NCBI GenBank assembly: GCA_035648415.1
Contig: DASRLO010000040.1
Span: forward strand, 14,113-78,112
From: DATARH01 sp035648415
GTDB lineage: Bacteria; Pseudomonadota; Alphaproteobacteria; ATCC43930; CGMCC-115725
Direction: 5' to 3'
Length of the DNA: 64,000 nucleotides
Both the position numbers and the translations under genes were made by a program. This document shows, piece by piece, positions 16,003 to 26,727 of this stretch. The notes beneath the pieces are model-generated. The model did not search any database, was not told the DNA's origin, and saw nothing but the letters and a program-made list of their open reading frames with translations. How positions within the stretch are numbered: position 1 is the first letter of the stretch; every line of letters starts with the position of its first letter.

Positions 16003-17184
16003 ATGGATCGTCAGCGACTCTATCGCCTGCTCCAGCCCGGCGCCCCGGACATGGTGGCTTGGCTGTGGCGCTCGCTGCACCATGCGATGGTCGCCGCCGG
16101 CATCGCGGTCATGCTGGCGCTTACCGTGGAGGACTGGCGTGCCGCCTATGGCGCGCCGTTGACCGATGTCTTCGACGTCATCGCCGGGTTCTTCGTGTTC
16201 GATTACGTGCTGCGGTTGATCGCCGCCCCGGGAGCGCCGGGCGCCGAGCATCGCGGCGTGTGGCGCGCACGGCTTTCCTGGGCCGCCTCGTTCGGCGGGG
16301 TCTACGACCTGCTCGCCGCGCTGCCCGGCTTCATCGCGCTTCCCGACAGTCGCGACGCGACGCTGATCGGCTTTATCTGGGTTTTCAAATACGTCCGCTA
16401 TTCGCCCGGCCTGTCCATGCTGGAGCGGGTGATCACCCATGCCCGCCAGGCGCTGCTCTCGGTCCTGCTGGGTCTCGTCATCGTGCTGCTCACCGCCGCG
16501 AGCCTGGCCTATCTGCTGGAGCGGGGCAGCGATCCTGCGTTCTCTTCGATCCCGGCGGCGCTGTGGTGGGCGATCGTCACCCTGACCACGACCGGTTATG
16601 GCGACGTCATTCCGCAAACCATCGCCGGCAGGATGCTTGCCGGCCTCGTCATGGTCTGCGGCATCATGGTGTTCGCGCTGCTCGCCGGCATCCTCGCCAC
16701 CGGCTATGCCGAGGAGATGCGCCGCCGCGAATTCCTGCGCACCTGGGAGCTCGTCGCCAAGGTGCCGTTCTTTCACAATCTCGGCGCGACGCTGATCGCC
16801 GAGGTGGCCCGGCTGCTGCGCGCCCGCGACTATCCCGCCAACGCGGTCATCGTGCGGCGCGGAGAACCCGGCGACTGCATGTTTTTTGTCGCCGACGGCG
16901 AGGTCGAGATCGAATTGACGCCGCAGCCGCTGCGGCTCGGCGCCGGTTCGTTTTTCGGCGAGCTCGCGCTGCTGACCGGCGAGCCGCGCAACGCGACCGT
17001 ATCCGCCCCGCGGTCTTGCACCCTGCTGACCCTCGACATCGTCGATTTCTTCGAGCTGCTCGGCCGCCAGCCCGAGCTTGCCCGCGTCATTCATCAGGAG
17101 GCGAGCCGGCGGCTGGGCCCCGGCGCGCCGGTGCACGCGGCGCTGCGGGCGATGATCGCTCGCGACACGGAGCCCGCCGCGTGA
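16003..17184 (+). CDS. Cyclic-nucleotide-gated K+ channel (MlotiK1-like)
   Basis: The 393-residue protein has six predicted membrane helices (about 25-235) with the K+ selectivity filter TTTGYGD at 195-201. A C-terminal cyclic-nucleotide-binding domain (about 255-370) follows. The phosphate-binding cassette FFGELALLTGEPRNATVS includes Arg329, the residue that contacts the cyclic phosphate in the MlotiK1 family. S4 is short of charges, as in non-voltage-gated relatives. ATG 16003 is preferred over upstream starts because the leader before it lacks family similarity. It is divergent from the fecR/cyclase pair, so cAMP made next door could open it. Confidence 0.9.
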   Translation: MDRQRLYRLLQPGAPDMVAWLWRSLHHAMVAAGIAVMLALTVEDWRAAYGAPLTDVFDVIAGFFVFDYVLRLIAAPGAPGAEHRGVWRARLSWAASFGGVYDLLAALPGFIALPDSRDATLIGFIWVFKYVRYSPGLSMLERVITHARQALLSVLLGLVIVLLTAASLAYLLERGSDPAFSSIPAALWWAIVTLTTTGYGDVIPQTIAGRMLAGLVMVCGIMVFALLAGILATGYAEEMRRREFLRTWELVAKVPFFHNLGATLIAEVARLLRARDYPANAVIVRRGEPGDCMFFVADGEVEIELTPQPLRLGAGSFFGELALLTGEPRNATVSAPRSCTLLTLDIVDFFELLGRQPELARVIHQEASRRLGPGAPVHAALRAMIARDTEPAA

Positions 17185-17238
17185 CCCGGCGGCGCATTTG
17201 ATCTAAAACCCCGCGCTGACGATTTCGGGAGGACGCGG

Positions 17239-18216
17239 ATGCCGACAAAACCCCAAATCATCGCCCTCGAAGAGCATTATCTCGACCCCGAGCTGGCGAC
17301 CCATTTCAAAGGCCTAGACGCGGTGCCGCCGCAGGGCGCGGCCAACATGCCGAAAGTCCCCGAGCGGCTGTACGACCTCGGCGAACTGCGTCTCAAGGAG
17401 ATGGACGAGGCCGGCATCGACTTTCAGGTCCTCTCGCACGCCGCGCCCTCGCTGCAAAAGGTCGACGCCGAGACCGGCGTCAGGCTCGCCCGCGGCGTCA
17501 ACGACCGGCTGCACCGGACCGTGCAGGCGCACCCCGACCGCTTCGCCGCGTTCGCGGCGCTGCCGACCGCCGATCCCAAGGGCGCCGCCGACGAATTGGA
17601 GCGCACCGTCACCAAGCTCGGCTTCAAGGGCGCGATGATCCACGGCCTCACCAACGGCCTCTTCATCGACGACCCGCGCTTCTGGCCGGTGTTCGAGCGC
17701 GCCGCCGCGCTCGACGTGCCGCTCTACATGCACCCCTCGATCCCCGACCCGCGGGTGATCGAGGTCTACTACAAGGATTACGTCGAAAAATTCCCGACCA
17801 TCCTGCGCGCCGCCTGGGGTTTCACGGTCGAGACCGCGACCCAGGGCGTTCGCCTGGTGCTGAGCGGCGTCTTCGAGAAATATCCGGGCTTGAAGATCGT
17901 CCTCGGCCATCTCGGCGAGGGGTTGCCGCTCTATCTGTGGCGGATCAACATGGGCTTTGCCCGCGACGGCCGCGGCCCCAGCTGGTTCCGCGACGCCTTC
18001 ACCGAGCATTTCTGGGTGACGACCAGCGGCTTCTTCTCCGACCCGGCGCTGCTCCATTGCATCCAGGAGATCGGCATCGACCGCGTGCTGTTCTCGGTCG
18101 ACTACCCGTTCGTCGACAACCCGCCGGGCGCCAGCTGGGGCGAGCGGCTGCCGGTCTCGGCGGCGGACAAGGCGAAAATCCTCAACGGCAACGCCAAGCG
18201 GTTGTTGAAACTGTAA
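17239..18216 (+). CDS. Amidohydrolase family 2 protein
   Basis: The 325-residue product is a metal-dependent hydrolase of the amidohydrolase-2 group. Signs are IIALEEHYLDPE at the N-terminus (ExH in place of HxH, as in many decarboxylase-like members), YMHPSIPDPR, VLGHLGEGLPLYLWRI and VLFSVDYPFVDN with the catalytic aspartate. Relatives include gamma-resorcylate and 2,3-dihydroxybenzoate decarboxylases. GGGAGG precedes the ATG. It is one of three amidohydrolase-type genes in the window. The substrate is unknown but probably an aromatic acid or a cyclic intermediate. Confidence 0.88.
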   Translation: MPTKPQIIALEEHYLDPELATHFKGLDAVPPQGAANMPKVPERLYDLGELRLKEMDEAGIDFQVLSHAAPSLQKVDAETGVRLARGVNDRLHRTVQAHPDRFAAFAALPTADPKGAADELERTVTKLGFKGAMIHGLTNGLFIDDPRFWPVFERAAALDVPLYMHPSIPDPRVIEVYYKDYVEKFPTILRAAWGFTVETATQGVRLVLSGVFEKYPGLKIVLGHLGEGLPLYLWRINMGFARDGRGPSWFRDAFTEHFWVTTSGFFSDPALLHCIQEIGIDRVLFSVDYPFVDNPPGASWGERLPVSAADKAKILNGNAKRLLKL

Positions 18217-18366
18217 GGCCTCCCTGAGGGTGCGAGGATCGCAAAGCGCACCCTGGCAGGCTTGACCCGGGCTATACGCCGCGCCTTCCGCGGCATTGCC
18301 GGGTGGCGCGTTGGAAATTGCCGCGACATAGTTGTCTCATCGCATCAGCGAGCCTGGAGGGCAAAA

Positions 18367-19968
18367 ATGGCCGAGGCCCAATCGATAAACGTCGCGATCT
18401 TGCGCGATCGGCTCGCCGACGGCGGCGAGATCGCCGTTCTCGACGTGCGCGAGGAGGGCCAGCATTGCGACGGCCACCCGCTGCTTGCGGTGAACCTGCC
18501 CTACAGCCGGCTCGAGCTGGAAATGCTGCGGCTGGTGCCGCGCAAATCGGTCCACATCGTGCTGGTCGACGATAATGACGGGGTCGCCTTGCGCGCGGCC
18601 AGGCGTCTCGCGCATCTCGGCTACGGCGATGTCCACATCCTCGACGGCGGCGTCGCCGCATGGTCGGCGGCCGGCCATCCGCTGTTTCCCAGCAGCAACG
18701 TGCCGAGCAAGGGGTTCGCCGAGATCGTCGAGATCGACAGCCACACGCCGCACGTCACCGCCGCCGAGCTCGCCGAGATGCAGCGCGCCGGCAAAAACCT
18801 CAAAATCCTCGACAGCCGCACGGTCGACGAGTTCAACCGCTTCCACGTCCCCGGCGCGCAGACCTGCCCCGGCGCCGAGCTGGTCTACCGTTTCGCCGAT
18901 TTGGTGCCCGACCCCGACACGCTGGTCGTCGTCTCCTGCGCCGGCCGCACGCGCAGCATCATCGGCGCGCAGTCGCTGATCAACGCCGGGGTCCCGAACA
19001 AAATCGTCTCGCTGCAAGGCGGGACCCAGGGCTGGCGGCTCGCCGGCCTCGAATTGGAGCGCGACACCCAGGCGGCCGTGGCGCCGGTCAGCGCCGCCGC
19101 GATCGCCGCCGCCGCGCCGCGCGCCGCCGCGGTCGCCACGAAGTTTGGCGTGAAGCATATCGACCGCGCGACGTTCGCTGCGTGGCAGCGCGAGGCGGCG
19201 AGCCGGACGACCTATCTGCTCGACGTCCGCACCCCCGAGGAATTCGCCGCCGGCCGTCTGACCGGCTCGGTCTCGGCGCCGGGCGGCCAGCTGGTGCAGG
19301 CGATCGACCGCTGGGTCGGCACCCGCGGCGCGCGGCTGGTGCTGGCGGACGACCATGGCGCCCGCGCGGTGATGAGCGCGCATTGGCTGCAGCAGATGGG
19401 CTGGGACGTCGCGGTGCTCGACCATGCCTTCGACGGCGCCGCCTTGGAGCAGGGGACGGGCGAGCCGATGCCGCCGGCCCTGCCGGCGGTGGCGATCGTC
19501 ACCGCCGGCGAGGCGGCGGCGCTGTTGAGCGACGGCGCAGCGGCCATCGTCCTCGGCTCCAGCGCGGCGTTCCGGGCCGGGCATCCACCCGGCGCGGCAT
19601 GGACGATTCGCCCCCGCCTCGATCGCTTGCCGGGCCGGCTCCTCGGCGCCCGGCGCATCGTCGTCTTCGCCGACGACCTCGATGTCGCCAAGCTCGCCGT
19701 CGCCGATCTCGCCGAGCTGAGCGCGGCCCAGCTTGCCCTCGTCGCCGGCGGCGTCGCGGCCTGGCGCGACGCCGGGCTGTCGGTCGCCGCGACGCCCGAC
19801 AGCCCGCCCGATGCCGAGCGCATCGACTTCATCTTCTGGAACCACAACCGGCACGACGGCACCGACGGCGCCGAGCGGGCGATGCGCGCCTACCTGCAAT
19901 GGGAGCTCGACCTGCCCGCCGAGATCGAGAAGGACGGGCTCAGCGGCTTCCGGCTCGGCGCGGCATGA
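18367..19968 (+). CDS. Multidomain rhodanese-like protein (four tandem rhodanese domains)
   Basis: The 533-residue protein reads as four consecutive rhodanese units (about 5-105, 130-240, 265-365, 385-485), each with a LDVR/LDSR-type strand or a GGVAAW segment. A C-terminal tail (FIFWNHNRHDGTDGAERAMR) follows. Only unit 2 keeps the persulfide-forming cysteine in its loop (VVSCAGRTRS, Cys191); units 1, 3 and 4 have Asp-rich loops instead (VDDNDG, ADDHGA, ADDLD). It may transfer sulfane sulfur with one active site. The ATG at 18367 follows GGAGG; upstream in-frame codons were rejected. Confidence 0.88.
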   Translation: MAEAQSINVAILRDRLADGGEIAVLDVREEGQHCDGHPLLAVNLPYSRLELEMLRLVPRKSVHIVLVDDNDGVALRAARRLAHLGYGDVHILDGGVAAWSAAGHPLFPSSNVPSKGFAEIVEIDSHTPHVTAAELAEMQRAGKNLKILDSRTVDEFNRFHVPGAQTCPGAELVYRFADLVPDPDTLVVVSCAGRTRSIIGAQSLINAGVPNKIVSLQGGTQGWRLAGLELERDTQAAVAPVSAAAIAAAAPRAAAVATKFGVKHIDRATFAAWQREAASRTTYLLDVRTPEEFAAGRLTGSVSAPGGQLVQAIDRWVGTRGARLVLADDHGARAVMSAHWLQQMGWDVAVLDHAFDGAALEQGTGEPMPPALPAVAIVTAGEAAALLSDGAAAIVLGSSAAFRAGHPPGAAWTIRPRLDRLPGRLLGARRIVVFADDLDVAKLAVADLAELSAAQLALVAGGVAAWRDAGLSVAATPDSPPDAERIDFIFWNHNRHDGTDGAERAMRAYLQWELDLPAEIEKDGLSGFRLGAA

Positions 19969-20092
19969 CCAGTCCGTCCCGCCCGGCTCCGATGCTTTAC
20001 GGATGAGTGTCGCCGGCTTCCGGTTTTCGCTATTAATCCCGACTAGATCTCCGCCGGGCAATAGGCATCCGGCGACAAGCGATGGAGCGCCC

Positions 20093-20257
20093 ATGCCGTT
20101 CAAACCCAATTACCGCTTTGAGCGCATCGAGCGCGAACGCAAAAAGCAGGCGAAAAAAGAGGAAAAGAAATTAAAGCGCCAGCAGGAACAGTCGGCCTCC
20201 GACGACGCCATTGCCCCGACAGTCGCCGCGGAGGAGAATTCGCCGCCGGAAAATTGA
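20093..20257 (+). CDS. Small highly charged conserved-type protein
   Basis: A 54-residue protein, MPFKPNYRFERIERERKKQA followed by a lysine- and glutamate-rich helix and a disordered acidic tail ending ENSPPEN. Short proteins with this FKPNYRFER..ER.RKK start are found in alphaproteobacteria without a known role. GATGGAG precedes the ATG. The composition is unlike the surrounding reading-frame noise. It is probably real but functionally unassigned. Confidence 0.6.
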   Translation: MPFKPNYRFERIERERKKQAKKEEKKLKRQQEQSASDDAIAPTVAAEENSPPEN

Positions 20258-20538
20258 TTTTCCGCGCTTGGTTTTGGGATTCCGAGAGCCGTTGGCGGAC
20301 GCCGGCTTGCTCTTCGGCGCGTTTCACTATACATAAGCGCCAGCAGCGTTCGTGCTCCTATCGAGCTACGTGATCGAAACCGCGTGAGCGGTCCCGCCGA
20401 AACCGCGGGAACTGGCTTCGATCTTTATCCCCTGCCTACATCCGGACAGCCCTTATCGCGCGGGTCGTCTTCCGACCCGACAGGTCGCGCCGAATTGGCG
20501 CGCGCTGTCGGACCCATGATCCTTGAGAGGCTGTCAAC
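20258..20538. other. Leader region of the DEAD-box helicase gene
   Basis: About 280 bases without a gene. It includes a hairpin-capable GGGTCGTCTTCCGACCC near 20461-20477. Helicase genes of this type often have long structured leaders; that is a family observation, not shown here. No promoter could be assigned with confidence. Confidence 0.4.
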
Positions 20539-21993
20539 TTGACCAATTTTTCCGATTTCGGGCTTGCTGTCCCGATTCTGCAGGCGCTCGCCACCGAAGG
20601 TTACGAAACCCCGACCCCGATCCAGGCCCAGGCCATCCCGCACATCCTCGGCGGCCGCGACCTGTGCGGCATCGCCCAAACCGGTACCGGCAAGACCGCG
20701 GCGTTCGCCCTGCCGATCCTCCACCGGCTTGCCGCCATACCCGCGCGCCGCGTTTCGCGTGGCTGCCGGGTTCTGGTGCTGAGCCCGACGCGCGAGCTGG
20801 CCAGCCAGATCGCCGACAATTTTCGCGCCTATGGCCGGCAATTGCGCCTCTCCACCGCCGTCGTCTTCGGCGGCGTCTCGCTCGTCACCCAGCAGCGCCA
20901 GCTGGCGTCGGGGGTGGATATTCTCGTCGCCACCCCGGGCCGGCTGCTCGACCTGATCGACCGGCGCGATCTCAGCCTGGCGACCGTCGAGGTGCTGGTC
21001 CTCGACGAGGCCGACCGCATGCTCGACCTCGGCTTTATTCATGCGCTGCGGCGTATCGTCAAGCTATTGCCGCGCGAGCGCCAGACCTTGCTGTTCTCGG
21101 CGACCATGCCCCGCACCATCGCCGCGCTCGCCGAGGATTACCTCAAAGATCCGGTCAAGGTGGCGGTGACCCCGGTGGCGACGACGGTCGAGCGCGTCGA
21201 CCAGGGGGTGGTGTTCGTGCCGATGCCGCAAAAGCGGGTTCTGCTCGCCAGCCTGTTGCGTGACCCGGCATTCGAGCGGGTGCTGGTCTTCACCCGCACC
21301 AAGCACGGCGCCGACCGGGTGGTGCGTCATCTGCTCGAAGCCCGCATCGAGGCCATCGCCATTCACGGCAACAAGTCGCAGCCGCAGCGCGAGCGGGCGC
21401 TGGCCGGTTTCCGGGCCGGCCACACCCGCGTTCTCGTCGCCACCGACATCGCCGCCCGCGGGATCGATGTTGAGGCGGTGTCGCACGTGATCAATTTCGA
21501 ATTGCCGAACGTGCCGGAGGATTACGTTCACCGCATCGGCCGGACCGCTCGCGCCGGCGCCGCCGGGATCGCGATCTCGTTCTGCGACGACGACGAGCGG
21601 CCGTACCTGCGCGACATCGAAAAGCTCACCCGGCTGAAGCTCAAGATCGTGCCGCTGCCGGCGGATTTGCCGGCGGCCAGCCGCGCCGAGCCGTCCGAGC
21701 CGCGTCCCCCCTTGCGCGCCGCCCAGCGGGCCGCGCCGAGGCCGCATGCGGGGAGGGGCAGGCAGGCCCCCGGCAACCGCCCGGCATCCGCCAACGCCCA
21801 GCCCGCCGCGCCGGCAAACCACTCGCGTGCATCAGCCCAGGGACAGCGGGCGTCGGCGGGAAATGAGAACGGTCTCCCGGCGTTTCTGCGCCGCGACGGC
21901 GGCGCCGGACAATCCCCGCGCAGCTCGTGGCGGCAGCGCGGCGCGGGCCGCAAGGTTGGCGGTCGGGCAGGCGGCCGCACCGCCTCGCCGTGA
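20539..21993 (+). CDS. rhlE: DEAD-box ATP-dependent RNA helicase (RhlE-like)
   Basis: The 484-residue protein has all helicase motifs: Q-motif (PTPIQAQAIPHIL), AQTGTGKT at 46-53, PTREL, LDEAD, SAT (FSATMP), ATDIAARGID and HRIGRTAR. A low-complexity basic tail of about 110 residues (Ala/Arg/Pro-rich) probably contacts RNA. RhlE-type helicases help ribosome assembly and mRNA turnover, especially in the cold. The start is TTG 20539, with GAGAGG a few bases upstream and the F-motif FSDFGL immediately after. The gene symbol follows the closest subgroup by overall pattern. Confidence 0.9.
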   Translation: MTNFSDFGLAVPILQALATEGYETPTPIQAQAIPHILGGRDLCGIAQTGTGKTAAFALPILHRLAAIPARRVSRGCRVLVLSPTRELASQIADNFRAYGRQLRLSTAVVFGGVSLVTQQRQLASGVDILVATPGRLLDLIDRRDLSLATVEVLVLDEADRMLDLGFIHALRRIVKLLPRERQTLLFSATMPRTIAALAEDYLKDPVKVAVTPVATTVERVDQGVVFVPMPQKRVLLASLLRDPAFERVLVFTRTKHGADRVVRHLLEARIEAIAIHGNKSQPQRERALAGFRAGHTRVLVATDIAARGIDVEAVSHVINFELPNVPEDYVHRIGRTARAGAAGIAISFCDDDERPYLRDIEKLTRLKLKIVPLPADLPAASRAEPSEPRPPLRAAQRAAPRPHAGRGRQAPGNRPASANAQPAAPANHSRASAQGQRASAGNENGLPAFLRRDGGAGQSPRSSWRQRGAGRKVGGRAGGRTASP

Positions 21994-22124
21994 TCGCGTC
22001 TTCGACGGCAAGGATGACGTGAGCTTCACCAAGGGGTTGGTCAACGGCTCGACCGTCCTGCCGGCCACGCTTGGCTCGCTGAATAAAGGACGATTTTCAA
22101 ACGCGACGAAGCCGTAAAAAGTCA

Positions 22125-22188
22125 ACCACGGAGACACAGAGGGTACGGAGATGCCGAAAAGCTCGAGACCCTCCGTGCTCTCCGTGGT
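22125..22188. repeat. Palindromic repeat of the CCACGGAGACAC type
   Basis: CCACGGAGACACAGAGGGTA and CTCCGTGCTCTCCGTGGT form inverted arms around an interior spacer. The sequence matches a class of dispersed intergenic palindromes known from many bacterial genomes. Only one copy was found in this window. Confidence 0.65.
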
Positions 22189-22274
22189 GAATTTATTGGC
22201 GCTGCGCACCTGATCTGTAGCCGGGCATCCGCGATAAATAGGATCGAATCGGTCCTGAATTGACGGAGCTACAG

Positions 22275-22302
22275 CTTGATTTTGTAGTACCGGCACCCAT
22301 CT
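22275..22302 (+). promoter_or_regulatory. Probable RpoH (sigma-32) heat-shock promoter of clpB
   Basis: CTTGAT at 22275-22280 and CCCATCT at 22296-22302, separated by 15 bases, fit the sigma-32 consensus CTTGAA...CCCCATnT. A start near 22309 would leave a leader of about 80 bases before the clpB ATG. ClpB is a classic sigma-32 target, which supports the reading. Confidence 0.7.
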
Positions 22303-22391
22303 TTCCTGCATGACGCTGGCGGCCGCGCATGGGGCGGGCCGATCGGCGCCAGCCGCGCCTCCTTGAGGGCGGACCATAACGAGGTGCCTTT

Positions 22392-25064
<2,673 letters not shown>

Positions 25065-25090
25065 ACCCTCCCGCCGCGCTGCGCTCGGCA

Positions 25091-25194
25091 CCCTCTCCCG
25101 CGAGCGGGAGAGGGTTAAGGGTCGCGCTAATAACCCCTCTCCCGCTTGCGGGAGAGGGAGGGGCCCACGCGAAGCGTGGGAGGGTGAGGGTGCG
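25091..25194. repeat. Composite palindromic repeat (CCCTCTCCCGC/GCGGGAGAGGG), copy 1
   Basis: Two perfect 11-bp-stem hairpins (CCCTCTCCCGC-GA-GCGGGAGAGGG and the same arms around TT) are followed by CCCACGC-GAA-GCGTGGG and GAGGGTGAGGG. It lies between the convergent clpB and peroxiredoxin genes, where such hairpins could stop transcription from both sides. A related copy sits at 37321-37443. Confidence 0.85.
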
Positions 25195-25198
25195 CTGC

Positions 25199-25684
25199 CT
25201 ACCGCCGCCCCAGCATCGCCTCGGCGCTGGAGACGCCGTATTCGCCCGACGGCTCGACATTGAGCTCGACGACGACGCCGTCCTGCACCACCATCGAATA
25301 GCGCTGCGAGCGGATGCCCATGCCGGCCTCCCGCCGGTCGACGGTGAGGCCGAGCGCCGCGGTCAATTCGCCCGAGCCGTCGCCAAGCATCGTCACCTTA
25401 CCGCCGGCGCTGTGCTCCTTGCCCCAGGCGCCCATCACAAACGCGTCGTTGACCGAGACGCAGGCGATCTCGTCGATGCCCTTGCCCTGCAGCGCCGCCG
25501 AATTCGTCACGTACCCCGGCAGATGCCGCGACGAGCAGGTGCGGGTATAGGCGCCCGGCAGCCCGAACACCGCGACCGTCTTGCCCTTGAAGTAATCGTC
25601 CGCCGACACCGCGTTGACGCTGCCGTCCTCGTTCAGGTGGCGCAGCGTCACGCTCGGGATCTTGTCGCCCACTTTGATAACCAT
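25199..25684 (-). CDS. Peroxiredoxin (Prx5-type)
   Basis: The 161-residue protein carries GLPGAYTRTCSSRHLPGYV with the peroxidatic Cys50 and IACVSVNDAFVMGAW with Cys75. Both are hallmarks of the Prx5/AhpE-type atypical 2-Cys or 1-Cys group. It reduces hydrogen peroxide and organic peroxides using thioredoxin or glutaredoxin. ATG 25684 follows GAGGAGG; the longer upstream frame is the overlap with the quinone reductase gene, whose end runs 37 bases into this one. The overlap makes a two-gene operon with the reductase likely. Confidence 0.92.
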   Translation of the reverse strand: MVIKVGDKIPSVTLRHLNEDGSVNAVSADDYFKGKTVAVFGLPGAYTRTCSSRHLPGYVTNSAALQGKGIDEIACVSVNDAFVMGAWGKEHSAGGKVTMLGDGSGELTAALGLTVDRREAGMGIRSQRYSMVVQDGVVVELNVEPSGEYGVSSAEAMLGRR

Positions 25685-26625
25685 CCCATCCTCCTCGGTT
25701 CGATTTGCGGAATGCGGAAGACCGCCTTGCCGGCGACGCCGCGGCCGATGAGCCGCGCGCCGGCCGCCGGGATCTCGTGCCAATCGTGCTCGACGATGCG
25801 CGGCTTTAAGGAGCCGTCGGCGACCAGCGACACCAGCAGCGTCAGGTCGGGGCCGAATTTCTCCTCGGGCTCGCAGGTGAAATAGTGGAACCCCTGCAGC
25901 CGGGCGTTCTGGTGCTCGGCGAAGTCGCGGAAATTGAGCGGCGCCGGCTCGCCCGACGAATTACCGTAGAGGACGACGACGCCCTTGGCCGCGACCCGCG
26001 CGATCGCCGCGGTCAGCGACGCGCCGCCGGCGGCTTCGAGGATCAGCTCGAACCGGCCCTGCGCCTCGTCGATGCCGGTGACGATCTCAGCCGCGCCGAG
26101 GCCGTCGAGCACCTTGGCCCGCTCCGCGCCGCCGACGACCGCCGTCACCCGCGCGCCGGACCGCGCCGCGAGCTGCACCGCGAGGTTGCCGACCCCGCCG
26201 GCCGCGCCGGTCACCAGCACCCGCTTGCCCAACAGCGGCGCGCCGTGGCGCAGGGTGCGCAGCGCGGTGAGGCCCGCGACCGGCAGCGCTGCGGCCGCGG
26301 CAAACGATACGTTGTCCGGCAGCGCCGCGATGCGGTGGCTCGGCACCGCGGCGCGCTCGGCCCAGCCTTCCCAGTCGGTCAGGCAGAGGACGCGCGTGTC
26401 GGCCGGCGGACCGCTGCCGTCCGCCGCCTGGCGCACCACCACCCCGGCGATGTCCTGACCCGGCCGCCAGCCCCGCGGCCGCACCTCGAACAGCCGCATT
26501 TCGCCGCGATTGAGCGAGAAGGCGTGCACCGCGACCAGCGCCTCGTTCGCCGCCGGCCGCGGCTCCGCCACCTCGTTTATCGCGACCGGCGCCGCCTCGC
26601 CCGGCGTGTTGACGACAGCGAGCAT
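25648..26625 (-). CDS. Zinc-type alcohol dehydrogenase/quinone oxidoreductase (MDR family)
   Basis: The 325-residue protein is a medium-chain dehydrogenase/reductase. It has an N-terminal GroES-like part (NEALVAVHAFSLNRGE...RPGQDIAGVVV), then LPVAGLTAL and the NADPH-binding VTGAAGGVGNLAVQLAA motif. No catalytic zinc cysteines are present, which points to the quinone reductase/enoyl reductase side. The ATG at 26625 follows GGGAGGT. Its 3' end overlaps the peroxiredoxin start, so both may serve in oxidative stress. The exact substrate is open. Confidence 0.88.
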   Translation of the reverse strand: MLAVVNTPGEAAPVAINEVAEPRPAANEALVAVHAFSLNRGEMRLFEVRPRGWRPGQDIAGVVVRQAADGSGPPADTRVLCLTDWEGWAERAAVPSHRIAALPDNVSFAAAAALPVAGLTALRTLRHGAPLLGKRVLVTGAAGGVGNLAVQLAARSGARVTAVVGGAERAKVLDGLGAAEIVTGIDEAQGRFELILEAAGGASLTAAIARVAAKGVVVLYGNSSGEPAPLNFRDFAEHQNARLQGFHYFTCEPEEKFGPDLTLLVSLVADGSLKPRIVEHDWHEIPAAGARLIGRGVAGKAVFRIPQIEPRRMGWLSKWATRSRA

Positions 26626-26635
26626 GCTACCTCCC

Positions 26636-26726
26636 GTCATTGCGAGCGAAGCGAAGCAATCTCGCGCCGATGGTGGCTAATCCGACCGGGATTGCTTCGT
26701 CGCCTCGCAGCCTCTCGCAACGACGG
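26636..26726. repeat. Dispersed palindromic repeat, GTCATTGCGAG family (copy 2)
   Basis: GTCATTGCGAGCGAAGCGAA at the left and GGATTGCTTCGTCGCC...CTCGCAACGAC at the right are imperfect inverted arms, matching the element at 6312-6392. It lies between the ketopantoate reductase end and the quinone reductase start on the same strand. Confidence 0.8.
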
Positions 26727-26727
26727 C

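Larger units (their letters stand above)
21994..22391. other. Intergenic region before clpB
   Basis: Nearly 400 bases without a credible gene. It holds a palindromic repeat at about 22125-22188 and a heat-shock promoter-like sequence at 22275-22302. The stretch 22270-22312 is relatively A+T-rich. Confidence 0.6.

Noticed and set aside
15070..17136. 688-residue frame joining the FecR gene to an antisense of the channel
   Set aside because: Only the C-terminal 260 residues are protein-like (signal peptide and FecR domain); the rest is antisense to the K+ channel.
20240..20280. Rho-independent terminator after the small charged protein (GGAAAATTGATTTTCC)
   Set aside because: The loop would be only two bases and the stem is A+T-rich without a proper T-run; too weak to call.
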